The notes under the pieces: model-generated | Database searches by the model: none | Told to the model about the DNA's origin: nothing | The model's input: the letters and a program-made list of their open reading frames with translations, nothing else | Part shown: positions 12,245 to 25,759 of the stretch, in pieces | How positions within the stretch are numbered: position 1 is the stretch's first letter | Layout of the letters: every line of letters begins with the position of its first letter | Source of the DNA: Aphrophora alni | Lineage: Eukaryota > Arthropoda > Insecta > Hemiptera > Aphrophoridae | DNA length: 64,000 bases | Direction: 5' to 3' | Assembly: GCA_963513935.1 (NCBI GenBank) | Contig: OY740767.1 | Location: 152,464,431-152,528,430 of the forward strand | Position numbers and translations under genes: made by a program

Positions 12245-12912
12245 GACTAGGTAAATATATATATATATATATATAGGCTATAGGTAATTATGCAATTGAA
12301 GTTCACCCTAGAGTTTAGTCACTAAAAATCATGCAAACTTAAACTACTTTGTTTGTTATTATCAGATATTTTTTAACAACATGAAACAATTTGTAAGTCT
12401 AAAAATCTATTGATATTGAAGACACTGACACTTTTTGACACAAGAAATTAAGACCTATTTGGGTGATGACGAATGTGTAGGCCTACAATGACAATGTGAG
12501 TCAAGTTTGTGACTGCATTATGAGTCTATGTTTACAAAAGTATGGGAAGGCCTATATATAGGCTAGTTAGTTATCTTCCTAGACCTCTGTCCTTTAATTT
12601 CACGCCATGATTTATACTAATATAACATACAGTGTATATTATCATAAAAAAGAGTGGTAATGCAGTCACAAACTTGACTCATATTGTAATTGTACACATT
12701 AGTCATAATCCAAAAAAGCCTACATTACGTGTGTCTAAAATTATAAGTTTCTTCAATATTAATAGATTTTGAGACTTGGAAATTGTTTCGCATTGTCAAA
12801 AAATATCTGTTTAATGACAAACAAGCTAAATAGTTTAATTTTGCATCTATTTAGCGACTGAAAACTAGGGTGAGCTTCATTGCATAATTATCTATATATA
12901 GGCTATATATTT
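12245..12912. repeat. Imperfect long inverted repeat with ~250-bp arms
   Basis: The left arm (about 12255-12515) matches the reverse complement of about 12655-12912. Examples are AAAATCTATTGATATTGAAG against its counterpart near 12760, and GTCAAGTTTGTGACTGCATTA against 12664-12684. The arms end in (TA)-rich sequence with TATATAGGCTATA. Divergence is moderate, so this is an older foldback than the one at 3385. Non-coding. Confidence 0.7.
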
Positions 12913-13270
12913 TCACTTACAGAGACATAGTTCTCATGATTCTTAAATCATTCAGCGTAGTAATATTAACATGTGTTATGTCATGCAATGTGCATGCAAC
13001 CTATAACTCATTTCACTATGCATTATCTATGAAAAATAGAGGCATAGCACTATTGCGTACTTTAGAATGTCATGCAAAATTTTAAACTTAAATATTGTAT
13101 TGTGAAACATCAAAAGTGTACAGCAAAGTGAAGGAGGATGTAATTTTTCCAACAGAAGGTAGCCTATGTAGGACACGAATTATATAAATTTAACTACTAT
13201 ATCGCCAAGACAAGTACACTATATATTTACGTACTAGGTTTAATAAGAATCACCACAAATATATTAGGTT

Positions 13271-13425
13271 TTAGCAAGAATCACCACAGATAGGTTAGGT
13301 AGTTATATATTTATTATTATCTATATATTCATATTTTCTGCATATTGATCTAGGTTATTGCTTATCTAAGGGTATGAATATATAAAACCACCTAATCTAA
13401 CCTATTTGTGATGACTCTTGCTGAG
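13271..13425. repeat. Hairpin-forming inverted repeat
   Basis: AGCAAGAATCACCACAGATA with the following GGTTAGGTAGTTATATAT (about 13272-13312) pairs with the complement at about 13380-13425 around a loop of about 70 bases. A partial third copy lies at about 13235-13260. Part of the inverted-repeat cluster that extends to 14860. Confidence 0.6.
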
Positions 13426-13439
13426 GTAATTATCATGTA

Positions 13440-13945
13440 AGTGCAAGTAGTGTCTACTTTAAAAAATGTGGATAACTTGTTTACTACATACCTTATTTTG
13501 AAATAATAATATAATCCGTAATACATTTTTTCACTGAAACATTACAAATTGAAAACTGTGAAATGAACGTATGCATAGGTTATGAACACATAGCAGTGGT
13601 AATTCGTAGATAGGTCTACTGTATGTGAGCATAATAAAAAAGTGAAGTTAAAAATAATCATCACAAAAGTTTGGCTAGGTGGCTGACTATACATGCTTTG
13701 AACGATAGGCGAATGTCCTGATTATAATTTATAATTATTATTTTATAATTTATATTAGTTATAATTTTTCAAGTTTCGAATTCCCATTGCTATGGTACAT
13801 AACTTACCTATACGTGCATTTTATAGTTTTCAATTTGTAATTTTTAAGTGAAAAAGTGTAGTTTGCGTTAAATATTATACTATTACTGTATTTCAAAATA
13901 AAGTAAGTAGTAAATAAATTATCCACATTTTTTGGTAAATATGGA
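13440..13945. repeat. Inverted repeat with ~160-bp arms
   Basis: The left arm (about 13440-13605) and right arm (about 13777-13945) are reverse complements with moderate divergence, for example AAAATGTGGATAACTTGTTTACT against the segment at 13900-13935. The right arm abuts the 5' flank of the candidate exon at 14031. Confidence 0.65.
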
Positions 13946-14030
13946 GTGTATATGACGGTTGAATTTAGTGGCGAAAATTTATCAAATCGTTTATTATCTA
14001 CCTTAATTTGAAGGAATTAGATTATATTTG

Positions 14031-14261
14031 ATGTTAGACGACTTTTTTGAAATACCAAAATATATTAGTTTTGTAGAAAATGACAATTCTAAAACAATAA
14101 TTTCAGGTGTGTTTATGTTACTTAATGTTTTCGTTTATTCGTATTACTACGTTAGTCTGATCAGGATACTAAATGTCTCATTGCTCGATGTTGATGTTAT
14201 GACTTTGTTAGTCAAGTTATTGAACCTCTTTTCCTGCGGTGTTTTTGTTATATGCTTTGGG
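14031..14261 (+). CDS. Candidate first exon of a small membrane or receptor-like protein
   Basis: ATG at 14031 opens 77 codons to a possible donor (TTTGGG then GTAAAT after 14261). The product starts MLDDFFEIPKYISFVEN, followed by two hydrophobic segments that look membrane-spanning (about residues 25-48 and 53-76; GVFMLLNVFVYSYYYV and LFSCGVFVICFG). The layout is reminiscent of insect chemoreceptor N-termini, but this is a loose resemblance. No second exon was found. The 5' flank and first 20 or so codons occur again, inverted and diverged, at 14629-14860, which could mean gene duplication or just a mobile repeat carrying a chance frame. Confidence 0.3.
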
Positions 14262-14348
14262 GTAAATTACTGTCAATGATGGTGTGACCACAATATTATA
14301 ACATATATTTATTTAACCTGATAAATATGAATGTATTTATTAGGTCTG

Positions 14349-14349
14349 G

Positions 14350-14391
<42 letters not shown>
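14349..14391. repeat. (TA)n microsatellite
   Basis: About 42 bases of uninterrupted alternating AT. Similar shorter tracts occur at about 12256-12276, 19328-19350, 19517-19540 and 26661-26680. Confidence 0.95.
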
Positions 14392-14394
<3 letters not shown>

Positions 14395-14628
14395 TACCTG
14401 CGCAAACCGTTGTTTTATTTCTCTTAATTAGGGTGGCAGTTGCGATGATTTGCACATCGTGTAAAGCATACGCATAGGTACGCTTCTTACTTCTTGCATA
14501 TGTTTCCACTGACATTATTCATGAGAAGTAATGCCTTATTCATGATTTTTTAGACTTGAAACATGTATATCGTCCTTAAAAAATCAACTGATTAATAACA
14601 AACAAGGTAAATAGTCTATCATAATATA

Positions 14629-14860
14629 TTAATGTAGGCATTCATAACCTGACCTGGAATTTGTATTTTTATATTTCTTATTTTCTACTAAACTAATGCA
14701 CTTTGGTGCTTCAAAAGTATCTTCTGACATCAAATAAGATCTAATTCTTTCAAATTATAAAATTAAGATAAGTAGTAAATGATTTATTGATTTTTCACCA
14801 CTAAATTCTACCTGTTTGAACACTCTATATTTACAGTAGACACTACTTGGACTTACTTAA
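14629..14860 (-). pseudogene. Inverted diverged copy of the 5' end of the 14031 exon
   Basis: Reading the minus strand, ATG at 14730 starts MSEDTFEAPKCISLVEN, collinear with MLDDFFEIPKYISFVEN of the + copy, and preceded by the same leader (AAATTCTA... CACTAAATT... AGTAGTAAA). After the shared part, small indels shift the frame and it ends 33 codons in at a TAA (14629-14631). The copies face each other. Many differences change amino acids, so purifying selection is not evident. Confidence 0.5.
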
Positions 14861-16342
14861 TAAATAGACCTTCCTCTAGCTGAACCTAGTGTGTTAACTA
14901 GACACTATTTAAAATCCATTTTCTTCTACATTTTTGGTTTCCGACATTTATAATCTTCGGAATTGTTTTAAACCTTTTTATAGGCTTGAACGGTAATAAT
15001 AAATAAATCTAACATGTAACAAATTTATTAAAAATATTAAATACTCGAATTTAAAAAAAAAAAAATCTTGAACTGAGGATATTGATCCTTATTCTTATCA
15101 ATACAAAGTCCAAGGTTCTGTCTAAAATTTGGATAAGTATTTAATTTAAAAGTTTAATATAAATTGTGTTCATGGATACAATATTGTTATTAAATTTATT
15201 TATCCTTCAAACATGGTATTTGAAAGTAATAATGATTTCGTGGATATTACCTTTCCTTTAGTAGGCTAAATTTATGTTTGCTGTATTTGGCTCACAACAA
15301 ATATTATACTACATTCTGCTACTCTTAAATTCACTTTATATGCTTGACTAAACAGTTTGATACACTTCCCACTTAAATTTGGTTGATTATTTAAAATTTT
15401 TGGTCCGTAAGTTTGGAGCTGTAAAATACACATCTTGTTAAAATGGACGCTAAAATGGGAGTCTCGATTAAATTGATGCCCACTTTTGGCATGGATTTCA
15501 AAACATATCAATAGCTTTTTTTATCCACTTACATTTTAATTATTTAGTTGATTCACAACTGTCTGCTTTTATCACAATGTTTAACTGTTTTATAATTATG
15601 TCTCTAAATCGCTAATACAATGTTTCTTACATATTATTTATATTTCTTTTATCTTTATTATATTTTACTTAATTTCTATAATTTAACATTTATCAGACTA
15701 ATATAAAATTTATCTCCATACATTTAAATTTCAGTGGGCTTACTCTTGTCATGTCATAGTATGCCATGACACCACTTAGCATCCTCGTTATACCTTCCCA
15801 CGCCTGACTCTATAATTTATAATTATTCAGTGTTTTGCATAAAACGTGGTTAATTTCAATCATCACAAGGCTTTATGTGTCCTAACTTTATTTTAATTCC
15901 CTTTTCTATATCTAAATTTTCTACATTATGTACCTTATCATATATTTCCTAGGAATAAATTTCTATTTTAAATGTGTAAATTTTAGATTAGCCTAAATCT
16001 TACAAGGTTTGTACTTTGGTTTTTTATTATTTATTTTAGTTATAATTTGTGTTTCTCTCAAACTATATTTTATATCGTGTTTTATTTATTATTTAAATTT
16101 TTCCGATATGTACTATTTTTTTTCTCGACCTAGGAGGAATTGTTACAATATCAACTTTCTACACTGAATGAGATGGAAAATTATGACCTTTCGTTATTTA
16201 TGAATTGCTATGTGTGCACGCACACACGTATGCGCACACACACACACACACACTAATATAATCATTGTAATGAAATAATTTTGAATTTAGATAATTTCAA
16301 CATGTTAGCCCATGGATTGGAGAATTTTAACAATTAATTAAC
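14861..16342. other. AT-rich stretch, no gene recognised
   Basis: Only short motif-free frames (one of 79 codons on the minus strand at 15272-15511). A CA/CG dinucleotide tract lies at about 16216-16252. Confidence 0.4.
16216..16252. repeat. (CA)n microsatellite
   Basis: Alternating CA with a few CGTATG interruptions. Confidence 0.9.
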
Positions 16343-16803
16343 TAGGTGCAATGGTACAATACCTGACTATTCCAATCCTGTAAATCATTGGGTGATTACC
16401 GCGCTTTTTGGTAGCGTATGTTCCCATCTTCGGATTTAAGATAGCTGCGCTTCACAATCAATCGATGGTAAGGACTAGAAAGTAAGAGAATGGGTAACCT
16501 TGAACCATGCTACATCTGTCTAATAAAAGTTTTATTGTGGCCGGTCAGTGTAATCTAGCCTAATCTTGGTTGAAATTTTTAAGATCTTTAAGGTTTTTAA
16601 TGTATTTTAAAGTTTTTAGCTTGGTTTTGTGTTTATTGTTTTGTGAGACAAAGCTTATATATATATGTTTTGTGTTTTTGACGACATATCATATTTTTGT
16701 GATCTGAAGATGGGTACATAGGCTACCCAAAACCCTGGTAAACATCCAGTGATTTTCTGGATTTGAATAAAGACATAATCAGATATTGTACCTAGTTAAT
16801 TAC
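16343..16803. mobile_element. Inverted terminal pieces of a Penelope-like or related element
   Basis: The segments at about 16343-16435 and 16697-16803 are inverted copies of each other: TACAATACCTGACTATTCC near 16357 against GGTACAATATCTGATTATG read in reverse from about 16795. The right copy holds CTGAAGAT-GGGTA-CATAGGC-TACCC-AAAAC, a hairpin motif seen at other Penelope-like ends here. No coding sequence remains between them. Assignment to Penelope-like elements rests on the shared motif only. Confidence 0.45.
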
Positions 16804-16914
16804 TTGTTTATATAATTTGTATAACTATTACCCTGATAAAGTAACTAAAGTCTATGGTCCAGTATCTCGTGAAGATCCGAGGCCTGTTAAACGGCTTTTC
16901 AGTCATGTGATGGT

Positions 16915-17112
16915 TTTGTTTATTGTGCAGTTAGCACATTGACATTTCAGTCGCTGTTGTTCTTGTGTTCTTAACGAAAGTTCACCACCAATTTTAACTT
17001 CACAGTTTGAAGCTGTGTCAACTCCATAAAAAGTTTGAGTCTCCGTGGTGATTGAACCCAGAACCTCTCACTTGTAAAGCTAGAGTGTAAACCACTAGAC
17101 CGCTGGGGGCTT
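16915..17112 (-). repeat. tRNA-derived SINE with Val(UAC)-like head
   Basis: On the minus strand the head (17112 down to about 17038) reads like a tRNA: GCGGTCTAGTGGTTTACACT (A box), an anticodon-arm zone GCTTTACAAGTGAGAGG like tRNA-Val(UAC), and GGTTCAATCACC (B box, GGTTCRANNC). Acceptor-stem pairing is poor and a non-tRNA tail follows, so this is a SINE and not a working tRNA gene. The lower boundary, near 16915, is a guess. Confidence 0.65.
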
Positions 17113-18074
17113 ACCTTCATATAATTTAACAAAATATTAATATTTCCAAATCAATTTTATCAGCTGATATCTTTTTGATGTGGTTCTCAACTTTCATTGA
17201 ATCCTTAATAATATATTATCTACAGTTGTGATCACAGCAATTGTGCAAAATGAAGATCATCTAACTTTAGTAAGCATTTGGTATCTATTGAAGGTTTAGT
17301 TACAATATTTATTTGTTGTATAATAAATTGCTGTAATTATTTATAATGGTCTTGATCAGTAATATTTTCAACACTTGGTTAAATATCGAGTAAAATGAGA
17401 GTTTTACGTATTAAGAAATTACACCAATTTATTATTCAACAAATAAATATTTTACATCTGAGACAAGTTAGGTAAGGTTAAGTCTATGTGTGATATTACA
17501 TCTATAAAACTGGCAATATTAAAGAAAACACATTGTCATAACTTTAAAAAATAGGCAAGTAACACAATAAATAGTACATATGCACCCTCTATACATGTAC
17601 ATAAAATCATTCTTAGTAATTCAACAATGTACTATAATACGGTAATAGTGTATAAATTATTTAAGATAGAATGGTGACAAACATATGAAAATATTTATAT
17701 GATAAATGTTAAATTTTACATATTTTTTAGATTGTTTGGAATTTTTTGCAACAATTTTTTCCTTCAGATATAATACTTTTAGACATCAAAGATTAAAAAA
17801 AAAAAAAAAAAAAAAAAAATCAACTAAATTTTATTAAGTTTCACCAACAAACTATTTGTACAGTTTGATGATTTGTATATTTTGTTACCGGTATTATGAA
17901 ACTTAACAAATACCAAGGTCGATATTTAACATTCCTAGAAATTTACATCATACCATTTGCCTCTGTTGTCTGGCAAATTTATATGATGTTGAAATAGTTT
18001 TTCATTTAGAAATTCTCATGAGTTTTTTAAAACAGTATTATGGTGTGATTTTATGTTATTTTATATTTTTCCAG
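17113..18074. other. AT-rich stretch 5' of the first coding exon
   Basis: It contains a small inverted repeat (ATTTATTTGTTGTATAATAAATT near 17309 with its complement near 17428-17452) and an A-run at about 17793-17819. No clear core promoter is visible next to the exon at 18075. An acceptor-like AG at 18073-18074 implies an upstream non-coding exon elsewhere. Confidence 0.4.
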
Positions 18075-18116
18075 AAAACACCTCATAGAAATATATGTCT
18101 ATGAATAATATATGCA

Positions 18117-18269
18117 ATGGATGAAATGGATGCAATGGATTCAATTGAAGATATCTTGGAAATTGGATTTGTGATAGATGAATGGAATGAAGAAGATGAT
18201 GATGATGATGAAGAACCTCACAAAGTGGATTCTATCCAAGAATTCATAGCATCCAACAAAAGTTTAAGA
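18117..18269 (+). CDS. Candidate first coding exon, acidic N-terminus
   Basis: An ATG at 18117 opens 51 codons that read MDEMDAMDSIEDILEIGF and continue into an acidic run (EEDDDDDEE) before the frame closes at a TAG near 18285. An in-frame TGA at 18102 supports this start. An AG at 18073-18074 after a pyrimidine stretch suggests the exon begins at 18075 with a short 5' leader. The only donor that keeps phase with the next exon is GTTGGT after 18269, which is weak. The more usual GTATTT after 18273 would break the frame. The reading frame looks real, but its place in the gene is less sure than the later exons; an unseen small exon could lie between. Confidence 0.5.
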
Positions 18270-20130
18270 GTTGGTATTTTTATTTAGCAACTTATTCAAA
18301 TATTTTAGAATTATATTTATATAATTCACTGGGTGGAGTGAAGTGCTAGGCCACTAACAATTTGCTCCCTCCTCTTCCAAATAACTTAAACACTTACATT
18401 TTCTGTCTAAGTTAAGTACATTTCTTTTAGCTGCAATATTGTTTTCTCTCTAATGTTTGTGCTCTTGCATCTGTGCTGTTCAAACTTTTGTAATTTACAT
18501 TCTTGTATCCATAGGATTGTATGATCTTTTAACTAGATAGCTTTCAATATTGTAGCAATTGAGTAATATTGTTTGCACTTTTGTAAAAATATTGTTTCTG
18601 CACCTGTAACCATATTGTTTGTACTGTTGTGATGTTATTGTTTATCATCTTGTGACCATATTTTTAAGTTATTGTGTTATATTGTTTGTGTCCTTATGAA
18701 AAGTAATTCCCTTCTCATGTCAACAAATTCCCCGCGTGGCCATGGTAATGACTTTACATTCTACTTCAAAAGACATTTGTTGTTTTTGATATACAGAGTG
18801 TTTGAAATTAGACACACAAATCTACAAGATAAATTGCTCCTAGTTCTCAAAATTTAGATGTAAATCTAAAAGAATTTGGTGTTCGAATTTAAGTTAAAAT
18901 TTTAACTCCAAAATTTTTGAGCAGAATGTCAACAATTTGACGTCTATAAATATCCAGTTTTTATAATTTTAAGTTATAAATGTCTTGTTACTCTTTGCTA
19001 AGTTATAAGCTCCAGCATCTTGTTAACAGCTCTGCATACTCTATAGAGTGTGTAAACATTTCACTACTGATTATAGCATCAATTTTTAGTATTAATAATA
19101 ATATCAATTTACAGAACAAAAATCATATAGCTGCAAAAGAATTTATTTATACAATATTTAGTGATATAAGTTTCTTCTTTAAAAATTTTAATTATTAACT
19201 TGTCTTAAATTATAAAGAATCACAATGTTGATATTAAAATAGTTTCTATAACACTTCATTATTCATATAACATAAGTCTCTGTCTCAGGAAGGGTTGGGG
19301 CTGCTTTCTTCAAGGAAGGGAAATGTTATATATATATATATATATATATACAGAATATTTCATAAATTAAGAAATATCAATTAGAATTAATATAAAAGGA
19401 TGAATGGATGAAATTAGGGTTACAATGTTCAGGAAATCGTTTCTTGACATGCATAAATTATTAGAATGATGATTAGTGTTCAAGTTCAATAACACACAAA
19501 ATTATTTTTATAAATATATATATATATATATATATATAATGAAAGATTCCCAATATAGTGTGGGATAATAGTTTATAAAGTAAATTGCCCGTAGGCTTAA
19601 GTTTATGACCAAATAAAAGTATATATAAGAAAAGAAAGAAATGGATTGATCTCACCAATTAAGTATAGCACATTTGACTTAATAAAAGTTCATTTCCAGA
19701 TATGTAGCACTAAATAACACTTTTAATTGATGATTAAATATTGGAGGCTCAATTTAAAATCCTCTGATGTTCTATTTAGTAAATTTCAATACTATTGCTT
19801 AGGAAAAACTGGAACAGTCCAGAAAGGCATCCATATAGTCTTAATGGCTTCCAAACATACACTGAAAAATATTATTCAATTGTTTCTTTCAACAAAGGCG
19901 TACAGAGAGATTGTTTTTTATAAGTTCATTGTTCTTATGCAATCTTGTTTGTTTTTGGGGGGAAAGATGAAATGTAATTATGATCTTATTTATTAAAGAA
20001 ACTGTTAATAATTTATATGTTTATTGTGATTTTACATTATTCAATTAAAATTTAGAATATTGAATAGGATTAAATAAATTCTCCCAAAGGATAAAGAAAA
20101 TTATCTTATATATATATATACACAATTTCT
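18270..20130. other. First intron, left part: no feature recognised
   Basis: Between the candidate first coding exon and promoter-like module B. T-rich with TA tracts near 19328 and 19517. Frames at 18672-18857, 18980-19198 and 19727-19996 show no motif and poor splice context. Confidence 0.4.
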
Positions 20131-20134
20131 ATTC

Positions 20135-20660
20135 GTATCGGCGAAGAAAGTCCCGCGATACTCTTCTCCAATCACAAACTTCTGTGGGCGTGTATGTTAT
20201 GACTAGCGTCTTGCTCCTAGTGGTCGCCATCTTAATTCCATACTTTCGGTCATATTTCGACAGATTATGTCTTTGTTATTAATTATTTGTATGAACTCAA
20301 ATGACGTTTTATATTTAGAAATATCTACTTCGTATTTCTGTATATCTCATTTTGTCTCTAGGTCTTCTGTATTTTTATAATTGGCGAAAGATCGGAGTTG
20401 TATTTTTAATTCGGTTATTTTCCAAGTTGACCTTTCATGTCAACAACTAGATAAAAACAAATTGTTTAAGTTTTTCTTGGCTCTAACTGTGTGTTGTTAT
20501 TTTTTATGGATTGGTCAAATTCTTAGGCGCAATTTTGATATAGGTTTTGATTTGTTCTAGATTGACAATTTTTCTGGATTAGTTATAATTGGCTCGGAAT
20601 ACATTAAATTTAGAGTTTGTTTTGGTTCGAGCCTCATCTTTTGCCGCTAGGCGCGTGTAT
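20135..20660. promoter_or_regulatory. Promoter-like module B (CCAAT / GGGCGTG / GCCATCTT)
   Basis: A CpG-bearing patch inside the intron: CCCGCGATACT, TCTCCAATCACA (about 20166), TGGGCGTGTA (about 20184), GTCGCCATCTTAA (YY1-like, about 20223) and CCGCTAGGC (about 20645). Motif order equals module A at 343-620, and spacing matches as far as the YY1-like site. It could be an alternative promoter for the downstream exons (21010 on), or a repeat that carries promoter motifs. Direction is not proven. Confidence 0.35.
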
Positions 20661-21009
20661 GTTGACGTTTAAAATTAAATGAATGAAATTGATTGTATAT
20701 TTGATTACTTATTTATTGTATTGATTTTCGAGTTGTTATAAGTGGGAAACTCCAGTGACTATGTGTCTAGGTCTTGCTCCGAAGATTCCAATTATACAGT
20801 GTACTCGACAGTAAATCCTAGGATCTACTATATGCTGTCCAGTAACTTCATCTTACTATTTTGAAGACTAGATTTGAGTGATTTCACTTTTCACAACCTA
20901 TACATAGTTGAACAATAAATGCTGAATAGATAGTAAAAAAAGGATTGTGTTCTATCCTTTTATACGATGAACAATATATTTGTTATAATGAGTTCATGTT
21001 TTGTTTTAG

Positions 21010-21268
21010 TTGAAAGAAAATATACCAGAAGAAGAAAGAGATGTACTCCGACTTCAAATTAAGTTAGATGATGGAACCACATCTGATGTTTCTACTTGTT
21101 TCAAAGATAGTAGAAATATTTGGAGATACAACTGTAATCCTTGTAATATTCGTGGAAAACAGTGGGATTTCTTTTACAAGCATATCAAGAGCAAGAATCA
21201 TATTAATCTAGTGAATCTATTAAAACCAGTTCACTCCAGTATAGATATTTCAGTCGTAGAGAAAAATG
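21010..21268 (+). CDS. Exon with first U1/matrin-type zinc finger
   Basis: The acceptor TTGTTTTAG ends at 21009 and the donor (AATG then GTAATA) follows 21268. The 86 codons start LKENIPEEERDVLRLQIKLD; the first codon is TTG, so this is an internal exon and not a gene start. A C2H2 finger sits at exon residues C42, C45, H58 and H64 (C-x2-C-x12-H-x5-H), the spacing of U1-C/matrin fingers, with aromatic residues (W, FFY) between the pairs. Family knowledge: such fingers bind double-stranded or structured RNA, or mediate contacts in ribonucleoprotein. The exon ends one base into an Asp codon, which matches the next acceptor exactly. Confidence 0.8.
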
Positions 21269-21394
21269 GTAATATTTCTATTTTAAGTTTTTAAGGTTAT
21301 TTCATAAATATTGCATAGTATTTTTTAACTTAAATGTATGTTTTTTAGCATTATCTTTATGTAATTCTTCTATATAGTTCCCTAGTTCTCAATG

Positions 21395-21545
21395 ACCTTG
21401 TCCCAGTGCTTCGAATTTTTTGATATTTTATCAAAGGTATCACTTTTGTTCAGTTCTTGGATGGCTTGTGTAACCACTGTAGGAAAGTGTTTTAGGAAGG
21501 AAAATTGGAATCCACACATAGGCTTGTCAAGCATTCATTTCCTAT
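21395..21545 (-). pseudogene. Mariner-family transposase C-terminal scrap
   Basis: On the minus strand, FPTVVTQAIQELNKSDTF, DKISKNSKHWDKVIENQGT is the pattern of a mariner C-terminus (helix, then W-x-K-C/V-I). The frame is broken on both sides and no terminal repeats were found. It lies 130 bases after the donor of the exon ending at 21268. Confidence 0.5.
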
Positions 21546-24089
<2,544 letters not shown>

Positions 24090-25657
24090 ATTTGTCATCA
24101 GAAAAGAAAAAAACGATGGCATTTGTATTGGAAAATAAAGAAAAAACAACGAAGATAAATGAATCAATAAAGAAAGGGGAAACAAAGAAGACAGAAAATG
24201 TAAAGATTACAGAATTGAAAAAGCCAAATGATGTACAGAAAGCAAATGAATTAACAAAGACAGGTGATGTACAGGTAACTACTGAATTGAAGAAACCTGA
24301 TAGAGCGCAAAAGATAGGTGTATCAAATATGACAGACAAAGAAAAGAAAACCGGTGAATTTAAAAAAACAGATGAATTAAAAATAACAGTTGACTTAAAC
24401 AAAACGGATAAAATAAAGAATACAGACAAATCAAAGTCAACAGATGAAGTAAAGAAAATGGACAAATCAGAGACTATAGATGAAATGAAGAAAACAGATG
24501 AAATAAAAAATATGGACAAGTTAAAGTCAACAGTTGAAGTCAAGAAAGAGACTATAGATGAAATGAAGAAAACAGATGAAATAAAGAAAATGGACATATC
24601 AGAGACTATATATGAAATGAAGAAAACAGATGAAATAAAAAATATGGACAAGTTAAAGTCAACAGTTGAAGTAAAGAAAGAGACTATAGATGAAATGAAG
24701 AAAACAGATGAAATAAAGAAAATGGACAAATCAGAGACTATAGATGATATGAAGAAAACAGATGAAATAAAAAATATGGACAAGTTAAAGTCAACCGTTG
24801 ACTTAAACAAAACGGATAAAATAAAGAATACAGACAAATCAGAGTCAACAGATGAAGTAAAGAAAATGGACAAATCAGAGACTATAGATGAAATGAAGAA
24901 AACAGATGAAATAAAAAATATGGACAAGTTAAAGTCAACAGTTGAATTAAAGAAAGAGACTATAGATGAAATGAAGAAAACAGATGAAATAAAGAAAATG
25001 GACAAATCAGAGACTATAGATGAAATGAAGAAAACAGATGAAATAAAAAATATGGACAAGTTAAAGTCAACAGTTGAAGTAAAGAAAGAGACTATAGATG
25101 AAATGAAGAAAACAGATGAAATAAAGAAAATGGACAAATCAGAGACTATAGATGAAATGAAGAAAACAGATGAAATAAAAAATATGGACAAATCAGAGAC
25201 TCTAGATGAAATGAAGAAAACAGATGAAATAAAAAATATGGACAAGTTAAAGTCAACAGATGGAATAAAGAAAACAGATGAATTAAAGATAACTGACGAA
25301 GTAAAGAAAACAGATAAATCAAAGACAACAAATGACATAAAGAAAACGGACGAATTGGAAAAGATGAATCAAGTGGGAAAAACAGATGTGTCGAAAGAAG
25401 TAGATAAGTCGAACCAAAAAGAACCAAAGAAAGTAGATGAGTGGAAAAAAGAAAGTGGTAATAAAAAGAAGATAGTCTGTAAGATTCAGAGCAAGTTGGA
25501 TAATTATTTTCAAAAGCCTCTGATTGGACTTGAATACTTGTTGGAAATAATTTCTAATCGCCCACCTACTTATTATTGTTTACTCTGTGATAAGAAAGGA
25601 GATGATTCTAGATTCATACATCACTTCAGTAAGCAGAAACATTACACTCAATACTTG
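24090..25657 (+). CDS. Large exon: Lys/Asp/Glu/Thr repeat tract and second zinc finger
   Basis: The acceptor TTGTTTTAG ends at 24089 and the donor is GTGAGT after 25657. The exon encodes about 522 residues. From about 24100 to 25420 it is made of short charged modules such as KKTDEIKNMDK and ETIDEMKKTDEIKKMD. The central part repeats with a 132-bp (44-residue) period, interrupted once by a DLNKTDKIKNTDKSES-type module that also occurs near the start. No stop or frameshift interrupts it. The last 50 residues are unlike the repeats: a GLEYLLEI motif, then a C2H2 finger CLLCDKKGDDSRFIHHFSKQ KH (C-x2-C-x11-H-x5-H) at about 25577-25645. The repeats are predicted to be extended or weakly coiled and strongly charged, with Lys and Asp/Glu nearly balanced. 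Repeat number is likely variable between individuals. Confidence 0.85.
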
Positions 25658-25743
25658 GTGAGTACAATGTTATCCATTTATCTTTATACAGCATCTCAAC
25701 TATTCAAGTTAATTTAGACTCACTAACCCATCCCCAAAGCCAA

Positions 25744-25758
25744 GGGGGGGGGGGGGGA
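25744..25758. repeat. G homopolymer
   Basis: An uninterrupted run of about 15 G. A similar run occurs at about 33706-33717. Confidence 0.9.
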
Positions 25759-25759
25759 A

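Noticed and set aside
14309..14515. Minus-strand frame with Tyr-Ile repeats (also at 19473-19658 and 30394-30693)
   Set aside because: Translations of (TA)n tracts.
17038..17112. Functional tRNA-Val gene
   Set aside because: Acceptor and T-arm pairing are poor and a SINE tail follows; promoter boxes alone do not make a tRNA gene.
20146..20247. Minus-strand 33-codon frame starting at the YY1-like ATG (MATTRSKT...)
   Set aside because: Short, no homology signal, and the ATG is part of the YY1-like motif.
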